A stretch of DNA of 6,670 nucleotides from Tardiphaga sp. GTDB taxonomy: Bacteria > Pseudomonadota > Alphaproteobacteria > Rhizobiales > Xanthobacteraceae. Below the pieces are notes generated by a model. That model made no database searches and had not been told where the DNA came from. It saw nothing but the letters and a program-made list of their open reading frames with translations. Where the stretch lies: NCBI GenBank assembly GCA_028290765.1, contig JAQGJF010000640.1, positions 1 through 6,670 of the forward strand. The letters run 5' to 3'. Position 1 is the first letter of the stretch. Each line of letters opens with the position of its first letter. The translations under genes were made by a program, and so were the position numbers. Positions 5,764-6,670 of this stretch are shown one piece after another.

Positions 5764-6670
5764 ATGAGCAACCTGTCGGCCGTCCTTATGGGGACGTTGA
5801 TGTCTGCCGTTTGGCTCGTCCCGCCCGCTCTGGCCCAGCCGGCCTGCGTCACCCAGAACATGGCCGTTCCACCCGGCGCCAACACCACCGACAAAGCGGC
5901 GCCCTTCTTCATCGATACCACCGGCCTCGATTTCAAGACCACGCCGCCGACGCGCGACCCGTCAAATCCGAACTATCCGCGCGCGACCGAGCTTGCCGAC
6001 GGCACGCTGCCGCCGCCGGGTTCGGAAGGAAACTTCATCATCGGCCCGACACATACGCCGGCGCCCGAGACCATCGCCAAGGACGGCGTGCCGCGCGGCA
6101 ACATTATCTCTTTCACGCTGTCGTCGAAGGACAGCGTGATCTACAACCCCGGCCTGATCCGCGACGACACGCCGGGCTGCAGCAACAGCTCGATCATGGT
6201 GACGACGACGGCGCCGGGCGACAAGTCGAACATGCTCGTCACCACCAGCCATCCCGGCATCTGGACGCGCACGATCGAGGTCTATGTCCCGGCCAACTAT
6301 GTGCGCGGCAGCGAGGCGCCGTTCATCGTGCTGGGCGACGGCGGCTCGATGGCCTGGAAGGACATGAACACCACCCTCGACAATCTGATCGCGCAGCGCC
6401 GCGTGCCGCCGATGGTCTCGATCCAGGTCGGCAATGGCGGGCAGGACGCGCAGGGCGCCCAGCGCGGGCGCGAATACGACACGGTGTCGGGGACCTATGC
6501 GCAGTTCGTGGAGCGCGAGGTCTTGCCGGTCGTCGAGCAGCGCGCCGGCGTCAGGCTCACCCAGGACCCCGACGGCCGCGCGACCATGGGCTTGAGCTCC
6601 AGCGGCACCGCTGCTTTCACCATGGCCTGGTTCCACCCTGAGCTCTATCACCGGGTGCTGGCCTATTCGC
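5764..6670 (+). CDS. Secreted esterase, Fes/IroE-like alpha/beta-hydrolase (putative esterase family), 3' end outside the window
   Basis: 302 codons are visible and the frame is still open at the edge. The protein begins with a Sec-type signal peptide (hydrophobic 6-20, likely cut after ALA at 24), so it should be exported to the periplasm. The segment PGIWTRTIEVYVPANY (164-179), the strand FIVLGDGG (187-194), REYDTVSGTYAQFVEREVLPVVE (236-258) and TMGLSSSGTAAFTMAWFHPELYHRVLAYS (274-302) match the putative-esterase family (PF00756), best known from enterochelin esterase Fes/IroE. Ser278 in GLSSSG is the likely nucleophile; relatives usually have GxSxG here and this protein has Ser at the last Gly. 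The catalytic Asp and His lie beyond the edge. An N-terminal domain of about 150 residues precedes the hydrolase core. Oddly, the signal peptide has no Lys or Arg before its hydrophobic core. The substrate is unknown: a siderophore, sugar-acid or other ester are all possible, and no iron-uptake gene is visible nearby. Confidence 0.87.
   Translation, partial: MSNLSAVLMGTLMSAVWLVPPALAQPACVTQNMAVPPGANTTDKAAPFFIDTTGLDFKTTPPTRDPSNPNYPRATELADGTLPPPGSEGNFIIGPTHTPAPETIAKDGVPRGNIISFTLSSKDSVIYNPGLIRDDTPGCSNSSIMVTTTAPGDKSNMLVTTSHPGIWTRTIEVYVPANYVRGSEAPFIVLGDGGSMAWKDMNTTLDNLIAQRRVPPMVSIQVGNGGQDAQGAQRGREYDTVSGTYAQFVEREVLPVVEQRAGVRLTQDPDGRATMGLSSSGTAAFTMAWFHPELYHRVLAYS

Noticed and set aside
5811..6641. 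Open frames within the esterase region (5811-6641 + in another frame, and 5962-6651 on the - strand)
   Set aside because: The frame from 5764 has a ribosome site, a signal peptide and esterase motifs; the others are Arg/Ala-rich shadows.
1..6670. A new defence, mobile or biosynthetic system
   Set aside because: All recognised genes are common housekeeping or accessory chromosomal families in loose arrangement; I see no integrase, toxin-antitoxin pair, nuclease, CRISPR repeat or tightly coupled unknown gene cluster.

Overview
The window looks like ordinary chromosome from a GC-rich alphaproteobacterium, most likely of the Bradyrhizobium/Rhodopseudomonas/Afipia group. I base this on the codon choice, on the protein families (a large sugar/polyol-type ABC binding protein, an Old Yellow Enzyme, a DUF1993 protein and an MltB-type transglycosylase with a C-terminal peptidoglycan-binding domain), and on an interspersed palindrome at 1671-1753 of a type common in that group. 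This assignment is inference, since no database could be searched.

Layout. The left edge (1-1616, + strand) is the 3' part of a periplasmic solute-binding protein gene of the glycerol/sugar ABC type. Its frame is intact and well conserved except for an in-frame TAA at 99-101, so it is a pseudogene, a recoded gene or a sequence error. It ends in a textbook intrinsic terminator (1637-1666), followed by the interspersed palindrome.

Four genes then lie on the - strand. In transcription order these are a small two-helix membrane protein of unknown function (5599-5138), a secreted lytic murein transglycosylase (5059-3725), a DUF1993 protein (3608-3105) and an Old Yellow Enzyme family alkene reductase (2871-1768). 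The gaps between them are 78, 116 and 233 bases. They may therefore be transcribed separately, and nothing ties them into one pathway. At the right edge (5764 to the end, + strand), divergent from the membrane protein, is the 5' part of a secreted esterase of the Fes/IroE-like alpha/beta-hydrolase family. It has a good ribosome binding site and a credible sigma-70-type promoter.

I found no CRISPR array, RNA gene, insertion sequence, prophage or defence system, and nothing that adds up to a new multi-gene system. The points that merit a second look are the nonsense codon in the binding-protein gene with a Shine-Dalgarno-like sequence and GTG codons downstream of it, inverted repeats of one shared 8-mer upstream of two genes, a tiny reading frame overlapping the esterase start, and a variant nucleophile elbow in the esterase.
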